DNA of 64,000 bases, taken from contig NZ_QVFV01000004.1 in assembly GCF_004212215.1 (NCBI RefSeq), forward strand, positions 186,001 to 250,000, in the 5' to 3' direction. Positions 27,597 through 37,331 of this stretch are shown piece by piece. This DNA comes from Leptolyngbya iicbica LK (GTDB lineage Bacteria > Cyanobacteriota > Cyanobacteriia > Phormidesmidales > Phormidesmidaceae). Position 1 is the stretch's first letter. Every line of letters starts with the position of its first letter. Below the pieces are notes generated by a model, which was given only the letters and a program-made list of their open reading frames with translations, did no database searches and had not been told where the DNA came from. Made by a program: the position numbers and the translations under genes.

Positions 27597-29402
27597 TTAG
27601 GTCAACTTCAGCACCGCCATAAAGGCATCCTGCGGTACATCCACGGTGCCGATCGCCTTCAGCCGCTTCTTACCCTTGGCTTGCTTTTGCAACAGCTTTT
27701 TCTTCCGAGAAATGTCGCCGCCGTAGCATTTCGAGAGTACGTCCTTGCGCAAAGCAGGAATACTTTCACTCGCTACCACCCGACTGCCGATCGAAGCCTG
27801 TAGCGGAATCTTAAACTGGTGGCGCGGAATCAACTCTTTGAGCTTTTCTACCAGGGCCTTACCCACGTAATAAGCTTTGTCACGGTGGACAATGTTCGCC
27901 AGAGGATCAGCCGGTTCGCCATTGATTAAAATGTCGAGCCGTACCAAATTGTTCACTCGGTAGTCAATTAGGTGATACTCCATGCTGGCGTACCCCTTCG
28001 AACGCGACTTGAGCTGATCAAAAAAGTCGGTCACGACCTCTGCCAAAGGCAGCTCATACACCAGCGCCGTCCGTGACTGCGCGAGGTATTTCATGTCTTT
28101 GAACTCGCCCCGCCGACTTTGACACAGTTCCATCAGCGGGCCGACATATTCTTCAGGAGTCAACATTTCGACCCGCACGTAAGGTTCGGCAATGGACTCG
28201 CGCTCTTGGGGCGACGGTAGCGTGCTGGGGTTGTCGATTTCCACGACCGTGCCGTCTAGCAGGGTTACCTGATATACCACCGAGGGAGCTGTTGTGATCA
28301 GATCGAGGTCGTACTCCCGCTCTAACCGCTCTTGCACAATTTCCATGTGCAGCAGCCCAAGAAAGCCACAACGGAAGCCAAATCCCATCGCGCTGGACGT
28401 TTCCGGCTCATATTGCAGCGCGGCATCATTCAGCCGCAGCTTTTCTAGGGCGTCACGTAAGTCTTCATACTGATCTGAGTCGGTGGGAAACAAGCCACAA
28501 AAGACCATCGGCTTGGCTTCTACGTACCCCGGCAGCGGTTTTTCGGCGGGTTGTTTTACGAGCGTCATGGTGTCGCCAACCCGCGCGTCTTCCACTGCTT
28601 TAATCGCCGCTGAGAAGTATCCCACTTCCCCAGCGTGCAGGGCCTCTACGGGCACTTGTACGGGCGAGAGCACCCCTAGTTCGTCCACTTCATATTCTTT
28701 TTTGGAGGCCATGAGCCGGACGGTGTCACCCTTTTGCAAGGTGCCATCCATCACCCGGAAGTAAACGATGACACCCCGGTAGGGATCGTAGTAGCTGTCA
28801 AAGATTAGGGCGCGCAGCGGTTCGTCTACCGTGTCTTGGGGCGGCGGTACTTTGTCCACGATCGCTTCCAAGATCTCATCGATCCCGATCCCGGCTTTCG
28901 CGGAGGCCAAAATGGCTTCGCTACAGTCCAGACCAATGACATCCTCGATCTCTTGTTTGATGCGATCTGGCTCGGCTCCCGGCAGGTCAATCTTGTTCAG
29001 CACGGGAATGATTTCTAAATCATGCTCGAGCGCTAAATAGACGTTCGCCAGGGTTTGCGCTTCGACACCCTGAGACGCATCCACCACCAGCAGCGCGCCC
29101 TCGCAAGCGGCTAGGGATCGTGAGACTTCATACGAAAAATCAACGTGTCCCGGGGTGTCAATCAGGTTCAGCACGTAGGTTTCACCATCTTTGGCGGTGT
29201 AGTTCATCCGCGCCGCTTGCAGCTTGATGGTGATGCCCCGCTCTCGTTCCAGATCCATCGTGTCGAGAAACTGGTCTTTCATGTCGCGATCGCTTACAGC
29301 GCCAGTCTTATGCAACAAGCGATCGGCCAAGGTCGATTTGCCGTGATCGATATGCGCGATGATGCAAAAGTTACGAATTCGAGAGACAGGTGCGTCAGTC
29401 AT
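27597..29402 (-). CDS. lepA: elongation factor 4 (LepA)
   Basis: A 601-residue translational GTPase that back-translocates or remobilises stalled ribosomes. The G motifs are all present: [14 protein letters not shown] (G1), GITIKLQ (G2), DTPGHVDF (G3), [10 protein letters not shown] (G4) and [11 protein letters not shown] (G5). The LepA-specific C-terminal domain ends [30 protein letters not shown]-like and [33 protein letters not shown], the family hallmark. Length is normal for the family (about 600). The downstream neighbour on the same strand is the sugar-binding lipoprotein, which starts within 50 bases and could be co-transcribed. Confidence 0.98.
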   Translation of the reverse strand: MTDAPVSRIRNFCIIAHIDHGKSTLADRLLHKTGAVSDRDMKDQFLDTMDLERERGITIKLQAARMNYTAKDGETYVLNLIDTPGHVDFSYEVSRSLAACEGALLVVDASQGVEAQTLANVYLALEHDLEIIPVLNKIDLPGAEPDRIKQEIEDVIGLDCSEAILASAKAGIGIDEILEAIVDKVPPPQDTVDEPLRALIFDSYYDPYRGVIVYFRVMDGTLQKGDTVRLMASKKEYEVDELGVLSPVQVPVEALHAGEVGYFSAAIKAVEDARVGDTMTLVKQPAEKPLPGYVEAKPMVFCGLFPTDSDQYEDLRDALEKLRLNDAALQYEPETSSAMGFGFRCGFLGLLHMEIVQERLEREYDLDLITTAPSVVYQVTLLDGTVVEIDNPSTLPSPQERESIAEPYVRVEMLTPEEYVGPLMELCQSRRGEFKDMKYLAQSRTALVYELPLAEVVTDFFDQLKSRSKGYASMEYHLIDYRVNNLVRLDILINGEPADPLANIVHRDKAYYVGKALVEKLKELIPRHQFKIPLQASIGSRVVASESIPALRKDVLSKCYGGDISRKKKLLQKQAKGKKRLKAIGTVDVPQDAFMAVLKLT

Positions 29403-29881
29403 ACAAGGATGGCGTCCTCAAAGAAAGCAAATAGTCTGTTACTAAGTTTAATCGGATTTATCAGCAGACGGAATCCTGCGATGAAATTCCTGACTGATCA
29501 GATCGGCAGTCGGTACCGATGCGGGTGCGTTACTGGTCTGGCGGGCCTTTGAGGCGAGACGCTGCCATGAGCAGCGGTGGCATGTTGCGATTGTTACAGT
29601 CATTTGCTGTCGACCTCAAGGCGATCGCGGGCACGCTGATAACGCAATGAGTAGCAGGCAATCGCTAGTAAGAGCGGCTATAACAGGATAAATGTTTGCG
29701 AGTTGCCACAATATTGGTGTGGTTTGTCCTAACTGGGGGAGTCAAAAATCTTGTTTGATTTCCGGCCTTTGTTGTAACCCATTCGCTGCACTCGATGCCT
29801 AGATGTGCGTGTTTGGCCGATCAAATCACAGTCTGTTAACCCTGCTCGCTTCTTGCCGTTAAGCCCCTTTCTTCAACTGCT
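29403..29881. other. divergent promoter region of lepA and the histidine kinase
   Basis: A 479-bp interval without a convincing gene. It contains several GCGATCGC-type sites and a small dyad (TGCCA / TGGCA, about 29562-29583). Both genes read away from it, so two promoters are expected, but I cannot place them confidently. Confidence 0.5.
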
Positions 29882-31621
29882 ATGCGGATCCCGTCCCCTC
29901 AAACCTTGTCCCAGACTGACTCGCAGACCGAAGATGCGGCTTTCCCGGCAAGCGCGTACCTCTTGCCAGAAACGTTGCCACCGCTGCTATTTGTAGTGGA
30001 TGAGTCGGGGTACCTGCAGAGCCTAGAATGGTCGGTCGCGGAAGAATTTGGGGTGCAACCTACGAGTTGGGTGGGGCGATCGCTCGAACAGTTGCTCAGT
30101 AACTTTAATGCCCTTGATATCGATTTTCAGGCTGATGTGCCAGTGAGCACCGCAGACCCCTGGCAAATGCAGTTTCCGAGTGGTCAGCTCACGGGCGTTG
30201 TGCAACTGTGTCCCCTTTCGCTGGATTCGGGACGGAGCTGGATGGGGGCATTTAAGGTCATTGATTGGAGCCCGGCAGTCGGGGTGGCCCAAGCGCCCTA
30301 TCAAATTGCTGAGCGACAGCTCACGCGACTCACCTGGTCAATTCGCCGGACCCTCGACTTAGAAACGATCTGGCAACAGACTGTGGAAGAGTTGGCGGCG
30401 ATTTTGGTCGTCGAATGGGGGATCTTTTGTGCCTATGAAGCTCCGAACCAACCGTTGCCTGTGATGGCTAAGGTGCAAACTGCTGCTGTTGAGTGCCCGT
30501 TAGGCGAGACGCTTAGCTTTTCCGACTATCCCAGTCTGTCTGCTGTTCTGCGTAATCCCCAGCCGCTGGTCTTAGCCGCGATTGACCAAGCTGTGGAAAA
30601 TGCCGCGATCGCTGACGGCACTTACCTCGTGGCAGCCACGCGCCATCTGGGTGAAATCAATGGCGTCATTATTCTCAAGTCACCCAATGCGACCGGCTGG
30701 CAAGGGCTCGACATGTCACTCTTGCAAGCCGTGATGGAACAGGTTGGGACAGCGATCGCCCATGCCCATTTATTTCGCGATGCGCAGGGATTGGCCGACG
30801 AACTGCAAGCGGCTAACCAACGCCTGCGCCAAAAGCATCACGAGCTCGAAGAAGCGCGTCGTCTGGCCGAAGAAGCCTCCCGGTTGAAAAGTGAATTCCT
30901 AGCCAACACGTCCCATGAACTCCGCACACCGCTGAATGGCATGATCGGCTTCCTGCGGCTGATTTTGGATGGCATGGCGGATGATCCCCAGGAACAAGAC
31001 GAGTTCTTGCAAGAGGCCCATAAATCCGCCATTCACCTGCTGAACTTGATTAACGACGTGCTCGACATCGCCAAAATTGAGGCGGGCAAGATGCAAATCG
31101 ACATGTCACAGGTGAAATTGAGTGAGCTGTTTGCCAATGTCGAAAACTTCACCCGACCTCAAGCAGAGCGCAAAGGGCTGCGGTTTGAAATCCAGCAGCC
31201 CCTGACCCATGACGAAATCATTATCAACGGCAACTATCAGCGACTGCTCCAGGTCATGCTGAACCTGATTGGCAACGCCATCAAATTCACTCACGAAGGC
31301 CACATCACCATCAGTGCCGAAATCAAATCGCAAAAGGTGCAATTCAAAGATCAAGAATGGCCAGGCACGGTCAAGGTCAGCGTGGCCGACAGCGGCATTG
31401 GCGTCTCGCTAGAGAAGCAAGATCGTCTGTTCCAAACTTTCAGTCAAGTGGATGGTGAGCGCACCCGCCAGTATGGTGGCACGGGGCTAGGGCTCGCCAT
31501 TTCTCAACGGTTGATTGAGGCCATGGGCGGTGTGGTGCAGTTTATCAGTATGGGTGAAGGGCTGGGCTCCACCGTGACCTTTACGACACTGCTTTATCAG
31601 GAGCCGGTGCTGATTGAATAA
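29882..31621 (+). CDS. hybrid-free sensor histidine kinase with PAS and GAF domains
   Basis: A 579-residue soluble kinase. A PAS-like input domain (about 35-115) contains LLFVVDESGYLQSLEWS; a GAF-like domain (about 150-300) contains ELAAILVVEWGIFCAYE and GTAIAHAHLF. A coiled helix LRQKHHELEEARRLAEEASRL leads into the HisKA domain with the phosphoacceptor His (about 346) in LANTSHELRTPLNGMIGF. The HATPase domain has the N box NLIGNAIKFTHEG, G1 SVADSGIGVS and G2 GGTGLGLAIS. No receiver domain or membrane segment is present; the bound signal is unknown. Its 3' end overlaps the convergent tyrA by 41 bp. Confidence 0.94.
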   Translation: MRIPSPQTLSQTDSQTEDAAFPASAYLLPETLPPLLFVVDESGYLQSLEWSVAEEFGVQPTSWVGRSLEQLLSNFNALDIDFQADVPVSTADPWQMQFPSGQLTGVVQLCPLSLDSGRSWMGAFKVIDWSPAVGVAQAPYQIAERQLTRLTWSIRRTLDLETIWQQTVEELAAILVVEWGIFCAYEAPNQPLPVMAKVQTAAVECPLGETLSFSDYPSLSAVLRNPQPLVLAAIDQAVENAAIADGTYLVAATRHLGEINGVIILKSPNATGWQGLDMSLLQAVMEQVGTAIAHAHLFRDAQGLADELQAANQRLRQKHHELEEARRLAEEASRLKSEFLANTSHELRTPLNGMIGFLRLILDGMADDPQEQDEFLQEAHKSAIHLLNLINDVLDIAKIEAGKMQIDMSQVKLSELFANVENFTRPQAERKGLRFEIQQPLTHDEIIINGNYQRLLQVMLNLIGNAIKFTHEGHITISAEIKSQKVQFKDQEWPGTVKVSVADSGIGVSLEKQDRLFQTFSQVDGERTRQYGGTGLGLAISQRLIEAMGGVVQFISMGEGLGSTVTFTTLLYQEPVLIE

Positions 31622-32450
31622 AGTCAGGACGGGCTGCGTAGTTAGTCGCCAAAACATCGGCCACTGCCTCCCAATCAGATTGCTGAATCTTTTCGGTTAA
31701 ATCCTGCAAGGCCTGCTGATAGGCTTGCAGCGATCGCAGCACCTCATCCCGGTTATAGCGGGCCATCATCAGCCCTAACTCCGGGTGACCGCCGCCCACT
31801 CGACTCGTATCTCGAAAGCCCGAACTGGCAAACTGTTGGGCTAACTGGCGCACCGTCTCATCAGATTCGCTAAGACAGGCTTGAATCAGACTGCCGCTCA
31901 CCATGACCGGCAAATGGGAAATCCACGCCACGGCTCGATCATGCACTGCTGGCGAGCAGGTAAACACCTGAGCTTGCAAGCTGTGAGCCAGTTCGGTCAA
32001 CAGGGCTAAAGCTGTGGGCGGCGTTTGTTCGGTCGGCGTAATCACATAGGCCCGCTGCGCAAAGAGTCCCGCCTCGGCCACCGCAATCCCTACCTCTGAC
32101 TTGCCAGCCATGGGATGACCGCCGACAAAATTAGGCCACTGTGCACTGAGGCGATGGACGATCGCCCCTTTGACCGACCCCACATCCGTCAACACGGTGG
32201 TAGGAGATAGATGGGGAATCAGCTCTAGGGCGATCGCCTCTAATAAATGTATCGGCGTGCAAAGAAACACAATATCGGTTGATTTCAGACTTTGCAGGTC
32301 TGTAGAGGCGTAATCAACTGCCCCACAGGCGATCGCCGCCTCACAAGTCGTCGGGCGCCGGGTCACCCCATATACCTCATGTCCTAGTTGCCGAAAATCC
32401 AGCCCCAGAGAACCGCCAATTAACCCTAAACCGACAATGCCAATGTTCAT
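31581..32450 (-). CDS. tyrA: arogenate/prephenate dehydrogenase
   Basis: A 289-residue NAD(P)-dependent dehydrogenase of tyrosine synthesis. The Rossmann start is IGIVGLGLIGGSLGLDF; family blocks include DIVFLCTPIHLL, VLTDVGSVKGAIV, FVGGHPMAGKSEVG, and AVAWISHLPVMVS. The HPMAGKS and SHLP motifs place the substrate-binding His residues of TyrA. By analogy with the Synechocystis enzyme it is probably arogenate-specific with NADP, but specificity cannot be read directly. Its last 41 bp overlap the convergent histidine kinase gene, so their 3' ends share sequence on opposite strands. Confidence 0.95.
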   Translation of the reverse strand: MNIGIVGLGLIGGSLGLDFRQLGHEVYGVTRRPTTCEAAIACGAVDYASTDLQSLKSTDIVFLCTPIHLLEAIALELIPHLSPTTVLTDVGSVKGAIVHRLSAQWPNFVGGHPMAGKSEVGIAVAEAGLFAQRAYVITPTEQTPPTALALLTELAHSLQAQVFTCSPAVHDRAVAWISHLPVMVSGSLIQACLSESDETVRQLAQQFASSGFRDTSRVGGGHPELGLMMARYNRDEVLRSLQAYQQALQDLTEKIQQSDWEAVADVLATNYAARPDFIQSAPAPDKAVS

Positions 32451-32873
32451 GCCACCTTTTAGCGCTTACACCGCAAAAGCGCCCCTTCAAAGACACCCTA
32501 TCTCAAGCCTGTCACCGAGTTGACGCGACGTTCTGAGTGCGGCCAGAGACTCTCAGCGCTAGGCTGCTCTGCCAGGTGCGATCGCTGCCCCAACATTGGG
32601 TGGTCTGGCTGCGTGAACGGCAATGCCTGCGAAAGGCTCCCCAGCCTCATCATCGGCAAGGCGCATTAGTCGCTTTGCAAAGTCTTGGTAAAGATCCGTA
32701 AGTTTGCGGGCAACCTTGAAATACAACCGTAATTATCCGCGTCGATTACCCAATACTGATGGCAATGATCGACATAACGCACGAACCTGCGATCGCCCCC
32801 TTATTAACCGGGTAAAATTGCCCGCCGTGATGTTGTTTTAGTCAATCGCGTTCTCCCTCCTGCTGCCTGCCCC
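32451..32873. other. spacer, no gene seen
   Basis: A 423-bp interval between divergent tyrA and the pentapeptide-repeat gene. Short frames only; one 18-codon frame near 32760 has no support. It must hold promoters in both directions. A few HIP1-like sites (GCGATCGC) occur and nothing else stands out. Confidence 0.5.
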
Positions 32874-34412
32874 ATGAAGCCTTTACCTGCGCCCGATGCT
32901 GCGGCTCGTTTATTGGACAAATACGCTCAGGGAGAGCGTGACTTTTCTCGCGCCCAGCTCAACGAATGCGTCTTGTCAGGCACTCGGTTACCCAACATCA
33001 TTCTGCGAGAGGCCGACCTCAATGTGGTTAATCTCAGTAACGCCAACCTGAGCCAAAGCGATTTGCAGGCCGCTGTTCTCAATGTCAGTCGATTGAGCGG
33101 TACCAATCTGAGTCAGGCTAATTTGCAAGCCGCTCAAATGAATGTGGCGAACTTGATTCAAGCGATTTTAGTTGGCGCGAACTTGACTGGGGCGTCCTTA
33201 ATTCGCTCAGAATTGTTGCGGGCTGATTTGAGCAATACCAATCTGACCCAGGCCAATCTGCAGGAAGCTGATTTGCGCGAAGTGCGCCTGCGTTGGAGTA
33301 ACCTGACGCGGGCTAATTTGAGCCGTAGCAACTTAAGAAAAAGTAGCTTGATCGGGGCTAACTTGAGCCACGTTCAAGCCCACTCGGTCAATTTAGAAGG
33401 GGCTGATTTGAATAATGCCATCATGATTGGCCTGGAAGGTCGACACGGCAATCTGCGCACCGCAAATCTGAGTGGAGCCAATTTGCGCGGGGCTAATTTG
33501 CGGTGGGCTAATCTGACCGGGGCTAACCTCAAAGACGCCGACCTGACCGATGCCAAGCTTAGCGGAGCCGATTTGACCGGGGCACAATTAGAAGGTGCCA
33601 CCCTCGAAAATACGATCTTGGTCCATGCTGACCTGAGCCGTGCCAATTTGCGACATGCCCGCTGTGTTGGGGCTGACCTGTCGGGAGCCACGATTACCGG
33701 CATCCAAATGCAAGGGGCGATCGTGTACGACATCCAAACTACTGAGATCGTTTGTGAATGGATCGACCTCAGCCTCTATGGTGACCAATCGCAGCGTCGC
33801 TACTTCAACACCGGGCAAGACGTACATGCGTTTCTCAACCAGCGCCCGGCCCAGGTTATGGTAACTATCGACGGAGTGATGACACTCGCAGCCCATGCCG
33901 CGCTAGCTGCCGCGTTTGTTCAGTTAGCAGAAGTAAGTCCGGTCTTATCGCGTCCCCCCAATATTGAGTTGACTAACCGTCACACCCAGCTTGCCTGCAT
34001 GACCGATGACGAAACTGGCTTATCCGCGATCGCTTACCTGGTGACTTTGCCCTTTGTGGATGGACCCGCTATCCAAGCGATTCTCGATACTCTGCATCAA
34101 GAGGGGTTGTCACAATCATCTCGCCCCTTTGCGCTTGACGAGGCCGATCGCGAATTAAACCGTGTCAAAACAATGCTGCAACAACAAGATTTATCTACGC
34201 TCAAAACATTAGTTGCAGATCACACCTTTTTCACCTGGCCTGTGCAAATCAAACTCGTCAATGCTCGGGGCAGTTCTCTAGAGCTATACGCCAATCCTCA
34301 ATTTGGCGTGCGCCGAACTTCGGGTAGCTATGGCATCACGCCCACTGACATGGGGAAACTCTATCAACCGACTCTTGACAATTACCTGACCTTTTTTCGC
34401 TCTGGCCAATAA
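32874..34412 (+). CDS. pentapeptide-repeat protein with unknown C-terminal domain
   Basis: A 512-residue protein. Residues about 25-275 are a run of A(D/N)LxX pentapeptides: LREADLNVVNLSNANLSQSDL, ANLRGANLRWANLTGANLKDADL, SGADLTGAQLEGATL, which fold as a right-handed beta-quadrilateral rod. A short loop leads into a C-terminal domain (about 300-512) of different composition: RRYFNTGQDVHAFLNQR, AYLVTLPFVDGPAIQAILDTLHQEGL and SSLELYANPQFGVRRTSGSYGITPTDMGKLY. I do not recognise that domain. No signal peptide is seen. Such cyanobacterial proteins are abundant and mostly uncharacterised. Confidence 0.92.
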   Translation: MKPLPAPDAAARLLDKYAQGERDFSRAQLNECVLSGTRLPNIILREADLNVVNLSNANLSQSDLQAAVLNVSRLSGTNLSQANLQAAQMNVANLIQAILVGANLTGASLIRSELLRADLSNTNLTQANLQEADLREVRLRWSNLTRANLSRSNLRKSSLIGANLSHVQAHSVNLEGADLNNAIMIGLEGRHGNLRTANLSGANLRGANLRWANLTGANLKDADLTDAKLSGADLTGAQLEGATLENTILVHADLSRANLRHARCVGADLSGATITGIQMQGAIVYDIQTTEIVCEWIDLSLYGDQSQRRYFNTGQDVHAFLNQRPAQVMVTIDGVMTLAAHAALAAAFVQLAEVSPVLSRPPNIELTNRHTQLACMTDDETGLSAIAYLVTLPFVDGPAIQAILDTLHQEGLSQSSRPFALDEADRELNRVKTMLQQQDLSTLKTLVADHTFFTWPVQIKLVNARGSSLELYANPQFGVRRTSGSYGITPTDMGKLYQPTLDNYLTFFRSGQ

Positions 34413-35104
34413 GGATATTGGTGCCCACTGCATCCGGTCACTGGTTGGAGGACAGTGACTGCGGCCACCGTTTCTAGGTCGCGATCGTGCAAACATTGCG
34501 AAGCTGTATATGGAGGAGGGATGACGATCCTTAGCTAAGTGCCCACTGCCGTCCCCGGCAAACGCTAGAAGCTTGATGCTGTAAGCACTTTAGTTTTGCA
34601 CTTAGGCTTTTGAATTTTACGAGGTCTGCTGTTACGGAAAGCCTGTAACCGAGGAGCCAAGGCTGCCACAGCCTTCCCCATCGCCAAACCTTCATGAACA
34701 GTCTGTCAACTTGTGCTCAATTCGTGCCGATGTCCCTGTCAGCTACACATGGCCTCGCTGACGACACCAGAAGTACCAGACAAAACACTGCTGTCACGCA
34801 TAAAGACAGCTTTACAAAAACGCCAAAATCATGTCGAATAAACTTTCAAGGTGATTCTTTATTTTTTGTGAAAAAGTTCAACTTCCTCAAAAATACTGAG
34901 TCTTTTGTCCTGATTTTCGACCACCTTCCCAATTGAGGACCTGGCTCAGCAGCTCAGGGCCTAGCTAAAGTGATAAAAAATTGCAATTAATTCGTGTTTA
35001 CACGGAGCTCACGTTTTTTAAAAATCTGTATTCCAGGTGTAAAAACTGACGTCTCGCTTACGTAAGTCGGCTAAATTAATAGGTAAGCATCTTACTATTC
35101 AATG
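34413..35104. other. long non-coding stretch with a small perfect hairpin
   Basis: Almost 700 bp with no convincing gene. One perfect 7-bp hairpin is AAGGCTG-CCA-CAGCCTT (34659-34675). The right part becomes AT-rich with poly-T/A runs (34850-35060). Frames within it (for example 34694-34936) lack a ribosome-binding site and have unusual composition. Together with 36489-37331 it flanks the unrecognised gene at 35205. Confidence 0.5.
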
Positions 35105-35139
35105 CCAGGAAACTAATCGGGAGACGATTAGCTTCCTGG
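35105..35139 (+). promoter_or_regulatory. 15-bp stem-loop in the leader of the 427-residue unknown gene
   Basis: CCAGGAAACTAATCG (35105-35119), five-base loop, CGATTAGCTTCCTGG (35125-35139). The two arms match except one A-C position, which becomes T-G wobble on the opposite strand. It ends 65 bases before the start codon and is followed by TTGTCAGG, not a T run on the plus strand. It may be a leader hairpin affecting transcript stability or elongation, or the terminator of an unseen transcript. Confidence 0.6.
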
Positions 35140-35204
35140 TTGTCAGGGGCATCCACCAATCATGAATATCATCATTAACGCCTCTAGGAGAGGCCTGTGT
35201 TGCC

Positions 35205-36488
35205 GTGAACCAAAGGGTAGCCTATCCAAGCCGTTCTATCAGCCCACAAGAGCAAACGCTCTATGGTCACCTGTTGGCGTACGCTGAGTGTGCTCCACCA
35301 GAGCAAATGCTCGGTCGGTTCCAGTCACTGTTTATAGACGGCGTCGGATATCCCGACCCAGCGGTTGTCGCTGCTCTCGATCAGATTTTGGCTGATCGAG
35401 GGATTGAGGAGTACTTTCACTTCATTCTCAATCGTTGCTGCCACATTCTAATTAACCGCTGGCAAAGTAACCCGCAACTTCAGTATGCGGTTCCTTTACT
35501 GATTGATCTATTTGAACTGACGCCTTGTGAAAATGTGCGGGAATACTCTCGCAGCCGTCATGTGCGGCATCTTCGTCAAGTTGTTCAAAATTTTACTGAG
35601 ACTGAGCAATACTTGACGCTCAAGCGCTTGGCATTGCTGGTCGACAGTGACTCTAGCCAAAGCAATGATGCTGATCGCCCCTTGGGTAATTTGATCCAGC
35701 GATATCCCTACCTTTACGAATATTGTCTGGTTAGTGAGGATAGCCCAGAAGCGCATCATCAAAATATTCGTCGCATGCAGGCGCAAGCCCAACAAAAATT
35801 TGAGGTAAATCTGTCACACTACGTGACTTACCGGGTTCGTCAGGCACGAATGAAAAAATCTCAGGCGGCGCCTGAAACGATCTCGCGGTTGAAACCAGTG
35901 AGTAATCCGACGTTGCTCAGCGATCGCGAGTTGGTCACCTCCCTCAATCAGTTTTCTGGCAAAGTTGAACACGGTCGCAGCTATCGAGATACTGCTCATA
36001 ATTTCCTCGAACGAAATCAGCACATCGCATTTCGAGATTTTAAGCGAGAGCTGTATGACTATCTTTCGGCAGCCGTCGAACCCGGCTACGGAAAACGTAA
36101 GTTTAATCGCATGCTGGCTGAGCAGCTAGAGCGTACACTGCCTCAAAATGAAGATCAGCCTACTAATGACTTTCTGCTGATTCGTACCTGTAGCCAGTTG
36201 TTAAACTTTTTGGTTTTGGAGTCTTCAGCAAAGCCTCAGCATTTCGTCTTTATTGACTTGATTAATAACCTCGGTCCAATTCTTACGACTGGTCTGCTGA
36301 TCAAGGTGATTCTGTTGTGTCGGAAAGTCAGGCCTTATTTGGAAAAGCGATTTTCAACATTGTTCAATCATTACGAAACTAGCACCCAAAATAATGTTAA
36401 ATGGCTAGTGCAAATGTTTGAAAATCTCAATGTAGCTATGAGCGTTAACTTTGGCTCTACAGATATCTCACATTTTTTGATGAGCTGA
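35205..36488 (+). CDS. large conserved-looking protein of unknown function
   Basis: A 427-residue protein I do not recognise. It starts with GTG (MNQRVAYPSRSISPQEQ); AGGAGAGG at 35186-35193, 11 bases upstream, supports it. It is helical and rich in charged residues throughout: EYFHFILNRCCHILINRWQS, FELTPCENVREYSRSRHVRHLRQVVQN, then EVNLSHYVTYRVRQARMKK and the C-terminal FVFIDLINNLGPILTTGLLIKVILLCRKVRPYLEKRF. The last segment could be amphipathic or hydrophobic but is not a clear membrane span. No DNA-binding or enzymatic motif stands out. It stands alone, flanked by the two longest non-coding stretches of the window. Confidence 0.8.
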   Translation: MNQRVAYPSRSISPQEQTLYGHLLAYAECAPPEQMLGRFQSLFIDGVGYPDPAVVAALDQILADRGIEEYFHFILNRCCHILINRWQSNPQLQYAVPLLIDLFELTPCENVREYSRSRHVRHLRQVVQNFTETEQYLTLKRLALLVDSDSSQSNDADRPLGNLIQRYPYLYEYCLVSEDSPEAHHQNIRRMQAQAQQKFEVNLSHYVTYRVRQARMKKSQAAPETISRLKPVSNPTLLSDRELVTSLNQFSGKVEHGRSYRDTAHNFLERNQHIAFRDFKRELYDYLSAAVEPGYGKRKFNRMLAEQLERTLPQNEDQPTNDFLLIRTCSQLLNFLVLESSAKPQHFVFIDLINNLGPILTTGLLIKVILLCRKVRPYLEKRFSTLFNHYETSTQNNVKWLVQMFENLNVAMSVNFGSTDISHFLMS

Positions 36489-37331
36489 TCGTTGTGGATG
36501 CCAATAATTTGTGCGCACGCCAATAAATTGGACTGAACAGCAGAGGCTGCTGGAAAGTTCCTGAAAAACTCTTGAGAGTCTTCTCTAGAGATTGAAGATG
36601 ATAATTTTGAAGGTGGTGCTGATTTTTCGACTTCTTGCTCAAGATGGGCACCCTCTCTTTTTGCATAAACTTTTTGCATAAATCTGTGATGCTATTGGCG
36701 GGATTCAGCAGTTTAGGTGATGCGGTTTTCGCTATGATAAGCTTGACTCAACAAAGTTTTAGAGTGTCTGAAATCAGTAAGGCAAGGCATTTTGTCAGCT
36801 TGGGGAAATACTCTAGCTTAATGTTGAAATCTCGCTTTTGGATAGTATGTTATTTGTAAATGATAGATGAAGTCACAGGCTTGTAGACAACTAGAATCAA
36901 TTTAAATTGACTGATTTTAGGTTTTCAAAGAACGTCGATTAATTATGTGCTTTGGAGCTTGAGAGCTCGCTCATGTGTTGCCTTTGTTTGATCGATTACT
37001 TGTTGTCTTGGTTTTGAACTACGGTTGAGTGATGTGCACGGAGTTGCTGATATGGCTGTGAAGTGGCTAATCTTTATGATTGTGTATTGGGTTCATTGAT
37101 GCTGATGCTCTTGTTTTAAACTAATGGCTATTTAGCTGGCCTAGAGAATTTCAGGTTTCCTTCGAGGAGCACCTTAATGTAATATCACCAAGAGCATTCA
37201 GAAGAGTCTGATTGAAATCAGATTTTGCGTGTCTCGTCTCATCAGCTAAATATTGCAGGCTGTATGGCATTGATCGCAGCTTGATGATTTATCAATCGTT
37301 CGTTTTTGCATCTACCCAAAAATAATTTGAC
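36489..37331. other. longest non-coding stretch, AT-rich
   Basis: 843 bp in which I find no gene supported by a start site or family motif. It is visibly T-rich on the plus strand, unlike the surrounding GC-moderate DNA, and has no HIP1 octamer that I can see. Short frames (such as 36635-36859) have no ribosome-binding site. It must contain the promoter of the acetyltransferase at 37332. The rest is unexplained. Confidence 0.5.

Noticed and set aside
34694-34936. 80-codon frame before the unknown gene
   Set aside because: No ribosome-binding site, Ser/Thr- and Phe-rich translation with no folded pattern, within an AT-shifted spacer.
36635-36859. 74-codon frame in the AT-rich spacer
   Set aside because: Chance frame in T-rich DNA; no start signal and no plausible protein pattern.
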